A stretch of DNA of 16,664 bases, taken from an uncultured Clostridia bacterium (GTDB lineage: Bacteria > Bacillota > Clostridia > TANB77 > CAG-508). The stretch lies in contig CALXVO010000016.1 in the NCBI GenBank assembly GCA_944392065.1, forward strand, positions 1 through 16,664. Reading direction: 5' to 3'. The first letter of the stretch is position 1. Every line of letters begins with the position of its first letter. The position numbers and the translations under genes were made by a program. The notes under the pieces were generated by a model. It worked only from the letters and a program-made list of their open reading frames with translations. It had not been told where the DNA came from and made no database searches. Positions 6,291 through 14,606 of this stretch are shown here, piece after piece.

Positions 6291-8234
6291 TTACACCTCC
6301 ATAATAATAGGCAATATCATCGGATTACGCTTAGTCCTTTGAAAAATATAATCTCTTAAATCATCTTTTAATGTTGATTTAATTGTAGACCAATCACGTA
6401 TTCCTTCTTCTTCAAAAAGTTTTACCTCTTCTCTTATTACCTTTTTCACATCATCCATTAATGTTTCAGATTCACGAACATAGACAAATCCTCTCGAAAC
6501 CACATCTGGTCCAGACACAATTTCTCCTGTACTTCCATCCATTGTCATTACAATTACAATCAATCCATCTTGTGATAAATGTTGTCTATCTCGTAAAACA
6601 ATGTTTCCAACATCTCCTACTCCCAGTCCATCGACTAAAATTTTTCCACATGGTACAGAGGTAGTTATCTTGGCTTCTTTTCTACTTACTTCTAGTGTTT
6701 TACCATTTTCTAATATAAATATGTTTTCCGCTGGTACACCCATTTCTTTTGCAGTTTCTGCATGAGCTCTTAATTGTCTATACTCACCATGAATTGGTAT
6801 AAAGAATTTAGGTTTTGCTAAAGCAATTATTAATTTTTGTTCTTCTTGACATGCGTGTCCAGATACGTGAACATTTTCTAATGCACTATAAATTACTTCT
6901 GCTCCTATTTGCATTAAGTCATTTATAACATTGGATACCAATTTTTCATTTCCTGGTATTGGTGTGGCAGAAATAATAACCATATCATTTGGAGTTATTA
7001 CAACTTTTTTGTGTTCTCCAGCTGCCATTCTTGTTAAAGCAGACATTGTTTCTCCCTGGCTACCTGTTGTAATTATAACTAATTGGTCATCTGTATAATT
7101 TTTAATCATATCAATATCAATAAACATATTTTCTGGTGCATCTATATATCCTATTTCTCTTGCTGTTTCTATCATATTTATCATGCTTCTACCACAAACA
7201 GCAATTTTTCTTCCATATTTCAAAGCAGAATTAACAATTTGTTGTACTCTATGGACATTTGAAGCAAAGGTTGCTACAACAATCCTTTTTCTATTGTTTT
7301 GGAACAATCTATCAAAAACATCTCCTATTGTTTTTTCTGACATAGTATAACCCTTTCTCTCTGAGTTAGTACTATCTGACATTAGTGCAAGAATTCCTTT
7401 ATTTCCAAGTTCTGCAATTCTTCCTAAATCCATTGGTTGATCATCTATTGGAGTGAAATCTACTTTAAAATCTCCAGTATGAAGTACAACACCTACTGGT
7501 GTGTGTATTGCAAGCATAACTGAATCCGGTATACTATGGCTACTCCTAATAAGTTCTACTTTTATATTTCCAAAATTAATTGTCTGACCTTGTTCAACTG
7601 TTATTAATCTAGTAGAAGATAATAATTTATGTTCTTCTAATTTGTTTTTAATTAAACCTACAGTAAGTTTAGTTGCATAAATTGGAATATTTATTTGTTT
7701 TAATATATATGGTATTGCTCCTATATGGTCTTCATGCCCATGGGTTATAACCAAACCTTTAATTTTATCTTTATTTTTTTCTAAGTAAGTTACATCTGGA
7801 ATTACTAAATCTATTCCAAGCATATCATCCTCTGGAAATTCTAACCCACAGTCTACTAACACTATTTCATTTCCGTACTCGAAAACTGTTATATTCTTAC
7901 CTATTTCATCTAAGCCACCTAATGGTATGATTTTCAAATTTTCTTTTTTAAATTCAAATTTAGATGTATTTCTTCTTTTATTTTCTATGACTTTTTTTTC
8001 TATATCTTTTTTAATTTCTTCTCTAATATTTCTATTTTCAAATGAATTTTCTTTCTTCTTATCTAATCTATTTTCTTTTCTATCTTCAGTGTTATTTATT
8101 TGTCCTTCCTCCCTTCTATTTATTATGCCATTTTTTTGTACCTCACTATTTGATTTTCTCTTTCTAGGTACTCTCTTTGTGCTTGTTTCATTTCTACTTG
8201 AAACAGCTTTTTCCATTGTTTCCTTTTTTTCCAT
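6291..8234 (-). CDS. rnj: Ribonuclease J with a basic N-terminal extension
   Basis: RNase J is a metallo-beta-lactamase/beta-CASP nuclease with endonuclease and 5'-3' exonuclease activity, central to mRNA decay and rRNA maturation in Firmicutes. The core begins near residue 98 (LKIIPLGGLDEIGKN). The zinc motif HGHEDH is at 165-170, the further metal ligands SSHSIPDS and HTGDFK follow, and the beta-CASP part has GSQGE, VHVSGHA and IPIHGEYR. The C-terminal domain ends in RNPMILPIIMEV. The core of about 550 residues matches B. subtilis RNase J1 (555). The first 97 residues are an added Lys/Arg/Glu/Asn-rich, probably disordered stretch. ATG 8234 is taken; its GGGAG site is 12 bases away, and ATG 8216 (AAAGGA 4 bases before it) is an alternative that loses six residues. 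It is co-transcribed with gltX. Confidence 0.95.
   Translation of the reverse strand: MEKKETMEKAVSSRNETSTKRVPRKRKSNSEVQKNGIINRREEGQINNTEDRKENRLDKKKENSFENRNIREEIKKDIEKKVIENKRRNTSKFEFKKENLKIIPLGGLDEIGKNITVFEYGNEIVLVDCGLEFPEDDMLGIDLVIPDVTYLEKNKDKIKGLVITHGHEDHIGAIPYILKQINIPIYATKLTVGLIKNKLEEHKLLSSTRLITVEQGQTINFGNIKVELIRSSHSIPDSVMLAIHTPVGVVLHTGDFKVDFTPIDDQPMDLGRIAELGNKGILALMSDSTNSERKGYTMSEKTIGDVFDRLFQNNRKRIVVATFASNVHRVQQIVNSALKYGRKIAVCGRSMINMIETAREIGYIDAPENMFIDIDMIKNYTDDQLVIITTGSQGETMSALTRMAAGEHKKVVITPNDMVIISATPIPGNEKLVSNVINDLMQIGAEVIYSALENVHVSGHACQEEQKLIIALAKPKFFIPIHGEYRQLRAHAETAKEMGVPAENIFILENGKTLEVSRKEAKITTSVPCGKILVDGLGVGDVGNIVLRDRQHLSQDGLIVIVMTMDGSTGEIVSGPDVVSRGFVYVRESETLMDDVKKVIREEVKLFEEEGIRDWSTIKSTLKDDLRDYIFQRTKRNPMILPIIMEV
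6296..6300 (-). promoter_or_regulatory. gltX ribosome binding site inside the RNase J 3' end
   Basis: GGAGG formed by the final ATG-GAG-GTG codons of the RNase J gene, 7 bases before gltX ATG 6288. Ribosomes ending on RNase J would re-initiate here. Confidence 0.85.
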
Positions 8235-8406
8235 TATTTAAAATCTCTCCCATCTCTTCTATTTTGTTACCAGATAATGATATAGATATATTTATTTAAA
8301 AACTATTTCTTTTTAATAATCAGTCCTATTCAAAAAAATAATTTTTTTCATTGATTTGTTTAATAATTGCTACATAACTTTACAATATATCTTTTTAAAT
8401 AAGAAA

Positions 8407-8529
8407 GGCATTTCACATGGCTAGTCTCTGGAGCAACGGCGAAATACACGCTACTTACTTCGCTCGGACGGCCCAAGGTAGCCTAACCTTGTTGTATACG
8501 GAAAAAATCGCTCAAAATACTGAAATGTC
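8407..8529. repeat. GC-rich structured 123-bp island bounded by inverted ends
   Basis: GGCATTTCA (8407-8415) and TGAAATGTC (8521-8529) pair over 9 positions (one G-U when read as plus-strand RNA). The interior is far more GC-rich than the flanks. Inside, GGCTA (8419-8423) can pair with TAGCC (8479-8483), GCGAA (8440-8444) with TTCGC (8459-8463), and AAGGT with ACCTT (near 8475-8490) around a 6-base loop. There is no coding frame, tRNA T-loop or U-run. A short AAATAA occurs just outside both ends, but the flanks are low-complexity so this is weak as a target duplication. It is either a miniature mobile element or a structured RNA, possibly in the rnj leader. Confidence 0.6.
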
Positions 8530-8558
8530 AAATAAAAAGTCGATTTTCCCTATACAAT

Positions 8559-8601
8559 AAAAAAATTGTAGTTTATAATATATATAAATTATAAACTACA
8601 A
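8559..8601 (-). terminator. Probable terminator of the ROK kinase transcript
   Basis: TTGTAGTTTATAAT (8566-8579) and ATTATAAACTACAA (8588-8601) pair perfectly over 14 bp with an 8-base loop. Read on the minus strand the stem is followed at once by seven U (8565-8559). It is 240 bases beyond the kinase stop codon, and the stem is AT-rich, so strength is uncertain. Confidence 0.55.
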
Positions 8602-8841
8602 AATAAAATTTAAACTTTTTTTTACTATTTTTTAACATAACTATATAACATGCTTATATTTTTCCGTACTATTAGCATATCTATACTATTATATTATTTT
8701 ATCAATTTTATATCCGTTCAATAATTTACAATATTATAATAAATTTATTCTCTACAAATATTATATATAAATCTCTTCTTTACCTATTTTGGTAACAACT
8801 GTAAATTATTATACTATTTTTAATAAAATTTGTCAAATTTG

Positions 8842-9717
8842 TTACAATACAGCGCCAATCATACCTGCATCATTTCCCAATTCGGCTAATAATATTTTAG
8901 GCATTTTTTCTTTATTAAATACATATTTTCGTGAGTTCATTTCTTGTGTTAATCTTTCATAAAAAATATCTTTAAAAAATACAAAACTACCACCGATTGA
9001 TATAGCTTGTGGTTGAAATATATCAATTATATTGGATAAGCCTATTATTAAATCATCTATATAATTTTTTATTAGTTCTTGAATTTTGGGATTGCTCTTT
9101 TCCTTTCTTATTTTTTCTAATAATTCTACAGAAGAAATTTCTTTAATTTTTAATATTTTCTTTGCGTTTTCTTTAAACCTCTTTATAGAGCAATAGGTCT
9201 CAAAACACCCTTTTTTACCGCAATTGCATTTGATACCGTCTTTTTCTATTATCATATGTCCAAGTTCAAAACCAAGATTTTCGTTTGTTTGCAATAAATT
9301 ACCATTTATAAATACCCCTGAACCTATTCCAGTTCCAAAGCATAAAAACACACAATCATCATATTCCTTTAATGTTCCATATCTTTTCTCTGCTAAAGCT
9401 GCCATTTTTGAATCATTTCTTATATGAAATGGTATTTTATATTTCTCTACTATTGTACCAAAATCCAATTTATCTATTCCCAAATTAACAAGATTTCTCA
9501 TACAACTTCCCTGTATATATCCTGGAGTAGCAACCCCAATTAAATCTATAGTATTCTCTTTTTTAATTATCTCTGAAATAACTTCATCAATATAGTTTAA
9601 AATGCTCTCTTCAGATTCATTTTTATAAATTTCTTTTTCTACTTTCTCTATTATTTCGCCATTATTAATAATACCTATGCCAATGTGGCTTCCTCCTATA
9701 TCAATACCAATTCTCAT
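8842..9717 (-). CDS. ROK-family sugar kinase (glucokinase-like)
   Basis: ROK kinases phosphorylate glucose, ManNAc, fructose or similar sugars with ATP in the cytoplasm. It has 291 residues, normal for the kinase branch, with no N-terminal helix-turn-helix, so it is not a ROK repressor. Motifs: phosphate loop GIDIGGSHIGIGI (4-16), RNDSKMAALAE with the catalytic Asp of the ND pair (near 101), FGTGIGSGVF (second phosphate loop), the ROK motif FELGHM (ExGH), and the zinc cluster CNCGKKGCFE. The C-terminus has ISIGGSF. The sugar cannot be read from the sequence; ROK glucokinase or a ManNAc/GlcNAc-type kinase are the main options. The start is ATG 9717 with a weak AGG site 5 bases away. The gene is monocistronic, with its own promoter and dyad upstream and a terminator downstream. 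Confidence 0.9.
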   Translation of the reverse strand: MRIGIDIGGSHIGIGIINNGEIIEKVEKEIYKNESEESILNYIDEVISEIIKKENTIDLIGVATPGYIQGSCMRNLVNLGIDKLDFGTIVEKYKIPFHIRNDSKMAALAEKRYGTLKEYDDCVFLCFGTGIGSGVFINGNLLQTNENLGFELGHMIIEKDGIKCNCGKKGCFETYCSIKRFKENAKKILKIKEISSVELLEKIRKEKSNPKIQELIKNYIDDLIIGLSNIIDIFQPQAISIGGSFVFFKDIFYERLTQEMNSRKYVFNKEKMPKILLAELGNDAGMIGAVL

Positions 9718-9778
9718 GTTTACCTAATCATTCCTTCCAATTTATTAAACCATAATATTTAACTATGTTTATAAAGAA

Positions 9779-9826
9779 AAACTATTTAAACAAATTATAC
9801 CACATAATAAATTGTTTAAACAGTTT
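9779..9826 (-). promoter_or_regulatory. ROK kinase promoter within a 48-bp dyad of GTTTAAAC-like palindromes
   Basis: A minus-strand TATAAT (9799-9794), preceded by TGTGG, is a strong -10; the matching -35 is poor. Around it AAACTATTTAAACAAATTAT (9779-9798) is the inverse of the right arm ending at 9826 at 18 of 20 positions. Each arm contains its own palindrome, TGTTTAAACA (9813-9822) and a TTTAAACAAA-type half (9785-9794). One overlaps the -35 and the other the start site. Clostridial XylR/ROK-type operators contain TTGTTTAAACAA, so a ROK repressor is an attractive guess. Confidence 0.55.
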
Positions 9827-9889
9827 TTAATTATACTCTCCCGCATTGACTTTAAATACATCTATACTATTATCTGATAACCATGATGT

Positions 9890-11245
9890 CTATGATGGTA
9901 AATCCACTGCATCAAACATCCAAGTTCCCATATAAAGCTGAATACATGGTACTATAATTACAACAACCAAGAATATTAAGAATACTCCAACAATTGAATA
10001 TACGATTTGTGGTAAAACAGCCATAATTTTTTGCATTAAATTGTTTATATCTATTTCCATATATTCTACTAGTTTTCTCATCATTTCTGGTAAATCTGTT
10101 TGCATACCAATTTTTAACATTTCTGTAATCATAGAAGATGTTAAACCAGATTTTTCAAATGGCTCAATCCATGATGCACCAATCAATATATTGTTTATTG
10201 CTGTTTCTATAATTGAGAGTAATACATAATTTTTTACAACGGCTTTACTTACTTCAAGTGAATCTTGAATTCTCATACCATTTTCAAGATTTAAAAGCAT
10301 AGCTCTCATAAATCTCGAAAAATCCATAGCATAAATTAGTTTTCCGAATATAGGCATTTTATATTTAAAATAATGAAAATTATATTTCCCCTTAGGTGTA
10401 TTTACATAAGCAAATACTATTGCAATAGCTCCTCCTATTATTATAACAGGTACATACCAAGCATTAAATAGGCTATTGCAGAAATCAACAAACCATAGAG
10501 TAATTTCGGGAAGTGTTTGAGTTGTTCCTGATTGTGCAAAAGCTTCTTCTATTAATGGAATAATGTATGCTACACCAAATATTAAAATACCAATTATAGC
10601 CACTAATTGCAGAACATTTGGTATTATAATTTTTCTTAGTCTTGCACTTGTATCATCAACATCTTCTAGATATTTTACAGCCTGTTCTAGCGATTTAGTA
10701 AGCGAACCAGACATTTCTCCTACTTTAATCATATTAATATATATAAAAGGAAATATATTAGAATAATATTCCATCGTTACATACATATATTCACCTGATT
10801 CAACACCAGCTAATATATCTTGTAAAATTCCTCTTAAAGATAAATTGTCGGTACTATCTATAATAGTACTAAGTGCATGTATATTATTAAAATTTGCTTT
10901 CTTCAACAAGTAAAAATTTTGAGTAAATATAATCAAATCTCTTGTAGTTATCTTTTCATCTCTAGATAATGCTAAATTTACTCTTTCTTTTATAGAAGGT
11001 TTAGCTGTGGCTCTACCTTGCAAAATATTAGCAGAATCAGCCTGTTTCATAATATCATCTATATCAATCATGTTTCTTCTATTTGCTTTTGTCTTTTTTC
11101 CCTTATAGCCTACTTGTACAACACTTATTGGTAATAGATTATTACTTTTTAATTTTTTTATAAGAGTATTTCTATTTACATCCTCTACTCTATTTCTTAC
11201 TATCTGTCCTTTAGAGGTTACAGCTCTATAAACATATTCAGGCAT
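9890..11245 (-). CDS. pilC: Type IV pilus platform protein PilC (GspF family)
   Basis: PilC is the inner-membrane platform on which PilB and PilT act to add or remove pilins. The start is ATG 11245, giving MPEYVYRAVT and 451 residues, because AAAGGAGG lies 4 bases before it; ATG 11266 has no ribosome site. The N-terminal ~100 residues are a cytoplasmic domain with a low-complexity basic linker near 48-60. Two T2SSF repeats follow, about 101-230 and 305-435, with membrane segments near 208-229, 264-282 and 413-434. Family signs include MIKVGEMSG (172-180) and the second-repeat copy MLKIGMQT (376-383). It lies 27 bases after pilT and is the last pilus gene of the window. The stop is TAG, and the frame stays open for 20 more codons afterwards. 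Confidence 0.93.
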   Translation of the reverse strand: MPEYVYRAVTSKGQIVRNRVEDVNRNTLIKKLKSNNLLPISVVQVGYKGKKTKANRRNMIDIDDIMKQADSANILQGRATAKPSIKERVNLALSRDEKITTRDLIIFTQNFYLLKKANFNNIHALSTIIDSTDNLSLRGILQDILAGVESGEYMYVTMEYYSNIFPFIYINMIKVGEMSGSLTKSLEQAVKYLEDVDDTSARLRKIIIPNVLQLVAIIGILIFGVAYIIPLIEEAFAQSGTTQTLPEITLWFVDFCNSLFNAWYVPVIIIGGAIAIVFAYVNTPKGKYNFHYFKYKMPIFGKLIYAMDFSRFMRAMLLNLENGMRIQDSLEVSKAVVKNYVLLSIIETAINNILIGASWIEPFEKSGLTSSMITEMLKIGMQTDLPEMMRKLVEYMEIDINNLMQKIMAVLPQIVYSIVGVFLIFLVVVIIVPCIQLYMGTWMFDAVDLPS

Positions 11246-11249
11246 TTTT

Positions 11250-11257
11250 CCTCCTTT
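11250..11257 (-). promoter_or_regulatory. Ribosome binding site fixing the pilC start
   Basis: AAAGGAGG on the minus strand, 4 bases before ATG 11245. It overrides the ATG 21 bases upstream. Confidence 0.85.
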
Positions 11258-11272
11258 CCAAATCATTATACA

Positions 11273-12391
11273 TTACTGATTCAATTTATTATCTTTCTCT
11301 TTTCTAATCTTTAATTGCATTATTGTTCTATTTAATGTTTCAATATTTTTTTCTTCTATTTGTGCTTTTGCTTGTTCTAATGTAAGTACATCATCCACAA
11401 ATAGTTCGGCAATTGAATTTATTAAACCTATACTTCCTTTTTCTAAGTTACTTTGTATAGCATCTTCTATTTCAGAAACACTAATTTTTTCTTTTCTTAT
11501 TATTCCAGATACTGTATTATCTACCACCATTACTTCTGGAACCAATACTAAATCACCTTTTTTAGATGGTAACAATCTTTGAGATATAACTAATTTTAAT
11601 AAAGATGAAATTAAATATTTTACTGTCTGCTGATCTCTAATTTCATAAAAGTTTACCATTCTATCAATAGTTTCTGCACAAGATTTTGTATGAAGAGTTC
11701 CTATTACTAAATGTCCTGATTCTGCTGTTTCTATAGCTGCCTCCATAGTTTCTCTATCTCTAATCTCACCAATTACTAATATATCGCAGTCTTCTCTTAG
11801 AGAGTTCTTTACACCATCACTAAAAGTTAAGCAATCTCTACCAGGGCCTATTTCTTTTTGTACAATAACAGATTTTTTACTTGTATGTTTATACTCTACT
11901 GGATTTTCTAGGGTAAGTATTTTTTTATTTTGATTTTCATTAATTTCATTTATCAAAGCATTTAATGTAGTTGTTTTACCAGAGTTTGTTTTACCTGTAA
12001 CCAAAATCAAGCCTTGAGGTTGATATGTCATTCTTCTTACAATATCTGGGACTCCTAAATCTTCATATTTAGGTAACTCATTTTTTATAAGTCTCATAGT
12101 TAATGTAGGTACTTCATTTGTAAGTGAAATATTTACCCTTAAACGAATATCTTCAAATTCAAAAGAAGTATCAAGCTTTTTAGTTTCTTTGAAAACTCTA
12201 TCTTTATCAACATTTCCTCTTACAAAATAATCATAAATTTCATACATATCATCTTCTGTTAATGGAGAAGGACATTCATATTCAATTAAATCTCTCCTAA
12301 TTCTAAGCATGGGTTTTAAACCACATATTAAATGGACGTCTGATGCATCTTTTTCAATCGCAGTATTTAAAATCTTATTTATATCTATCAT
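11273..12391 (-). CDS. pilT: Type IV pilus retraction ATPase PilT
   Basis: PilT is the hexameric ATPase that drives pilus retraction and twitching. It has 372 residues, normal for PilT and without the long N-terminal domain of PilB. Visible marks: the ASDVHL block (16-21), Walker A GKTNSGKTT (133-141), Asp box TLENPVE (160-166), Walker B CDILVIGEIRD (202-212), His box GHLVIGTLHT (227-236), and a loosely kept AIRxxIRE-like segment near 296-311. Two changes are notable: the Asp box has ENP in place of EDP, and Walker A starts GKTN rather than GPTG. The key Lys139, Thr140 and Glu209 remain. GGAGG lies 6 bases before the ATG, in the 17-base gap after pilB, so it is part of the same operon. Confidence 0.93.
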   Translation of the reverse strand: MIDINKILNTAIEKDASDVHLICGLKPMLRIRRDLIEYECPSPLTEDDMYEIYDYFVRGNVDKDRVFKETKKLDTSFEFEDIRLRVNISLTNEVPTLTMRLIKNELPKYEDLGVPDIVRRMTYQPQGLILVTGKTNSGKTTTLNALINEINENQNKKILTLENPVEYKHTSKKSVIVQKEIGPGRDCLTFSDGVKNSLREDCDILVIGEIRDRETMEAAIETAESGHLVIGTLHTKSCAETIDRMVNFYEIRDQQTVKYLISSLLKLVISQRLLPSKKGDLVLVPEVMVVDNTVSGIIRKEKISVSEIEDAIQSNLEKGSIGLINSIAELFVDDVLTLEQAKAQIEEKNIETLNRTIMQLKIRKEKDNKLNQ

Positions 12392-12408
12392 TAGTTACCT
12401 CCAATTTG

Positions 12409-14034
12409 CTAATATATAGCTAATTTATTATTTAGTTCCTGTAGGTTTGTAGTACCATCTAATATTCTATTCACACCATCTACTATAAGTGGTACATATC
12501 CATTTTTTAGGGCCTCATCCCTTATGTCTATAGTTGAATTATTGTTAATTATTAATGATCTAATTCTATCATCTATCATTAATAATTCAAATATTCCTAT
12601 TCTTCCATAATATCCCGTATTATTACATTTTTTACATCCTACTGCATCATATGTTTTCTTTCCCTCTAAATTAAAATGAATATTATACTTTTCTCCTATT
12701 TGATTTATAATATTTTTTTCTTCTTCAGAAAAATCTCTTTCTATTGCACAATTTTTACATAATCTTCTTATTAATCTCTGAGACACAGTTGTTGCAAGTG
12801 TACTAGATATATCATAATTAGAAACTCCCATTTTTCTTAGTCTGGTTATTACTTCTATTGCATCTATTGTATGGATTGTAGATAATACATAATGTCCTGT
12901 TTGACCCGCTTGCATAGCTATTTCTGCTGTTTCAGTATCTCTTATTTCTCCTAATAAAATTATATCTGGATCCTGTCTCAAAACTGTTCTTAATGAGTCT
13001 ACAAAATTTGTTTTTGGATCTATCTCAATTTGATTAAGTCCGTTTATTCTTATTTCAACAGGGTCTTCGATTGTTGTTATATTTATTTCTGGTCTATTCA
13101 AGTAATCTACTATACTATATAATGTTGTGGTTTTACCTTCTCCTGTTGGAGCAGCAATTATTGTTATACTATTTTTCTTATTAAATGCTTCTTTTAAAAG
13201 TTTTTCATCGTTTTTAAATCCTAGATCAAATATTGATTTAACATCTTCATTTTTCTTTAACAGTCTTAGTACAAATTTTTCACCATAAATGTTTCTTTGC
13301 GATGATACACGAATATTGTAATCTGGATACATTATAATTCTTCCATCTTGAGATTCTTGCTTTTCTTGATGCATATTTGATATAGCCTTTAGTCTTCCTA
13401 TAATCTGTGCTTGTCTTTCTTTTCCGACATTTGCCGCATTAACTAGTTGGCCATCTATTCTATATCTTACTCTCATTCCTTCTTGCATTGGCTCAATATG
13501 AATATCACTTGCTCTTTTATCCATAGCATTTTTTATTACACTATCAATAAATCCCGAAACATCTGCATTTAAATTAATATTATCTGAACTTCCTTCGAAA
13601 GAATTCAATATTAAATCTACATTTGTTTCAAATGTAATATATTTTTCCATTGTGAGCCCTTTGTTTAACAATAATAATCTAACCGTATCCACAGCCCTCT
13701 TATTTGAAGTATCTGCAAAGCACACCTTTATTCTACCATTTGATTCTTCAAATGGAATAGCTTTATATTGCTTAGCAATATCTAATGATATATAATCAAG
13801 TATATTTATTTTTACATCTGCTTCTCTTAAATATATTGCTTTTTCCTCTAAGATTTCTCCAATAGCGTCTATCAATATATATGGATCACATACTCTTAAT
13901 ATATTTAAAATATCTCCTATTTTCTTTTTTGGTTCCGCTTTTTGATAATCTAATGCTCTTTGTATATCCTCTTCAGTCACAATACCTCTTTTAACTAATT
14001 CTATTCCTAGAGGTTGTCTCTTTTTTGAATCCAT
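12409..14034 (-). CDS. pilB: Type IV pilus assembly ATPase PilB (GspE family)
   Basis: PilB powers pilus extension. It has 541 residues. The N-terminal MshEN-type domain (about 1-145) begins LGIELVKRGIVTEEDIQRAL and is the place where c-di-GMP binds in some homologues. The ATPase core has ASDIHIEP (175-182), Walker A APTGEGKTT (295-303, with Glu where Ser is common), Asp box TIEDPVE (321-327), Walker B DPDIILLGEIRD (355-366) and His box GHYVLSTIHT (380-389). The zinc tetracysteine that separates PilB from PilT is intact (Cys426, 429, 467, 470). AAAGGAG lies 7 bases before the ATG. The stop is TAG. It follows two pseudopilin genes and precedes pilT. Confidence 0.95.
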   Translation of the reverse strand: MDSKKRQPLGIELVKRGIVTEEDIQRALDYQKAEPKKKIGDILNILRVCDPYILIDAIGEILEEKAIYLREADVKINILDYISLDIAKQYKAIPFEESNGRIKVCFADTSNKRAVDTVRLLLLNKGLTMEKYITFETNVDLILNSFEGSSDNINLNADVSGFIDSVIKNAMDKRASDIHIEPMQEGMRVRYRIDGQLVNAANVGKERQAQIIGRLKAISNMHQEKQESQDGRIIMYPDYNIRVSSQRNIYGEKFVLRLLKKNEDVKSIFDLGFKNDEKLLKEAFNKKNSITIIAAPTGEGKTTTLYSIVDYLNRPEINITTIEDPVEIRINGLNQIEIDPKTNFVDSLRTVLRQDPDIILLGEIRDTETAEIAMQAGQTGHYVLSTIHTIDAIEVITRLRKMGVSNYDISSTLATTVSQRLIRRLCKNCAIERDFSEEEKNIINQIGEKYNIHFNLEGKKTYDAVGCKKCNNTGYYGRIGIFELLMIDDRIRSLIINNNSTIDIRDEALKNGYVPLIVDGVNRILDGTTNLQELNNKLAIY

Positions 14035-14100
14035 AGAATTTCTCCTTTCATTGTTATTATTAATATTATTTACATATTTTCTAATATTATTATGCCAAAT

Positions 14101-14553
14101 TTACCAATATTTCAATGTAAAATCTATATTTCTTGTTACTGTTTCTTCAGGTTCCTTTCCTATTTTCATATTTACATTAATAAGATTTTTAGTTATATTA
14201 TTTACACCATATTGTTTAGGTGAAAATGTGCACTCCATAACATAATTAGCAATTACCACATCATTTCTATAAATCATATTATTTCTATATGAGTATATTG
14301 GTCCATTCTCAAATTCTATTGTAGTATCTGTAACAATTGCCTCATTATAATTTTTTATATCTACTACAAAAAACATTACAAATTTGTTAAATTCTGATAC
14401 ATATTTTGGAGTATCGATAGCATCTCCTATATTTCCATAAAAGAATGTACTTATAGTAGTCATGACTCCAATAATAATCGTAAATATTACCATATACACC
14501 ACAAGTGTTGCTAATGTAATACCTTTTTGACTTTTTACTTGTATTCTATACAT
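14101..14553 (-). CDS. Pseudopilin-like protein with type III prepilin signal
   Basis: It has 150 residues. The short basic leader MYRIQVKSQKG ends at Gly11, the expected PilD cleavage point, followed by the hydrophobic helix ITLATLVVYMVIFTIIIGVM. The mature residue +5 is Thr, not the usual Glu, so it would differ from major pilins in subunit docking. The C-terminal ~110 residues are beta-rich and polar, as in minor pilins of the GspJ/PilW kind, but I cannot name the subtype. It sits between another pseudopilin and pilB. The start is ATG 14553; the nearest AAAGGAG is 14 bases away, which is long, and no better in-frame start is visible. It most likely primes or caps the pilus. Confidence 0.8.
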   Translation of the reverse strand: MYRIQVKSQKGITLATLVVYMVIFTIIIGVMTTISTFFYGNIGDAIDTPKYVSEFNKFVMFFVVDIKNYNEAIVTDTTIEFENGPIYSYRNNMIYRNDVVIANYVMECTFSPKQYGVNNITKNLINVNMKIGKEPEETVTRNIDFTLKYW

Positions 14554-14606
14554 TATTAAATTAGAAACTCCTTTCTATCTTCTCTATATAGCAATGCATG
14601 ATTTTC

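Larger units (their letters stand above)
8235..8841. other. 607-base gene-free region between rnj and the ROK kinase gene
   Basis: No believable ORF is present on either strand. It contains a GC-richer structured island (8407-8529) and a perfect 14-bp hairpin with a minus-strand U-run (8559-8601). The rest, 8235-8406 and 8602-8841, is very AT-rich without further clear structure. Any rnj promoter should be in 8235-8558 on the minus strand; I found no hexamer pair good enough to call. Confidence 0.6.

Noticed and set aside
7927..8241. Plus-strand ORF of 104 aa, very rich in Phe, Leu and Ser
   Set aside because: It is the antisense of the Lys/Glu-rich RNase J extension; AAA/GAA codons read in reverse give Phe and Ser/Leu.
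8407..8529. tRNA gene in the GC-rich island
   Set aside because: There is no T-loop consensus, no acceptor stem of 7 bp and no cloverleaf fit.
11246..11266. Seven extra N-terminal residues on PilC (MIWKGGK)
   Set aside because: The residues encode the AAAGGAGG ribosome site of the better start at 11245, and ATG 11266 has none of its own.
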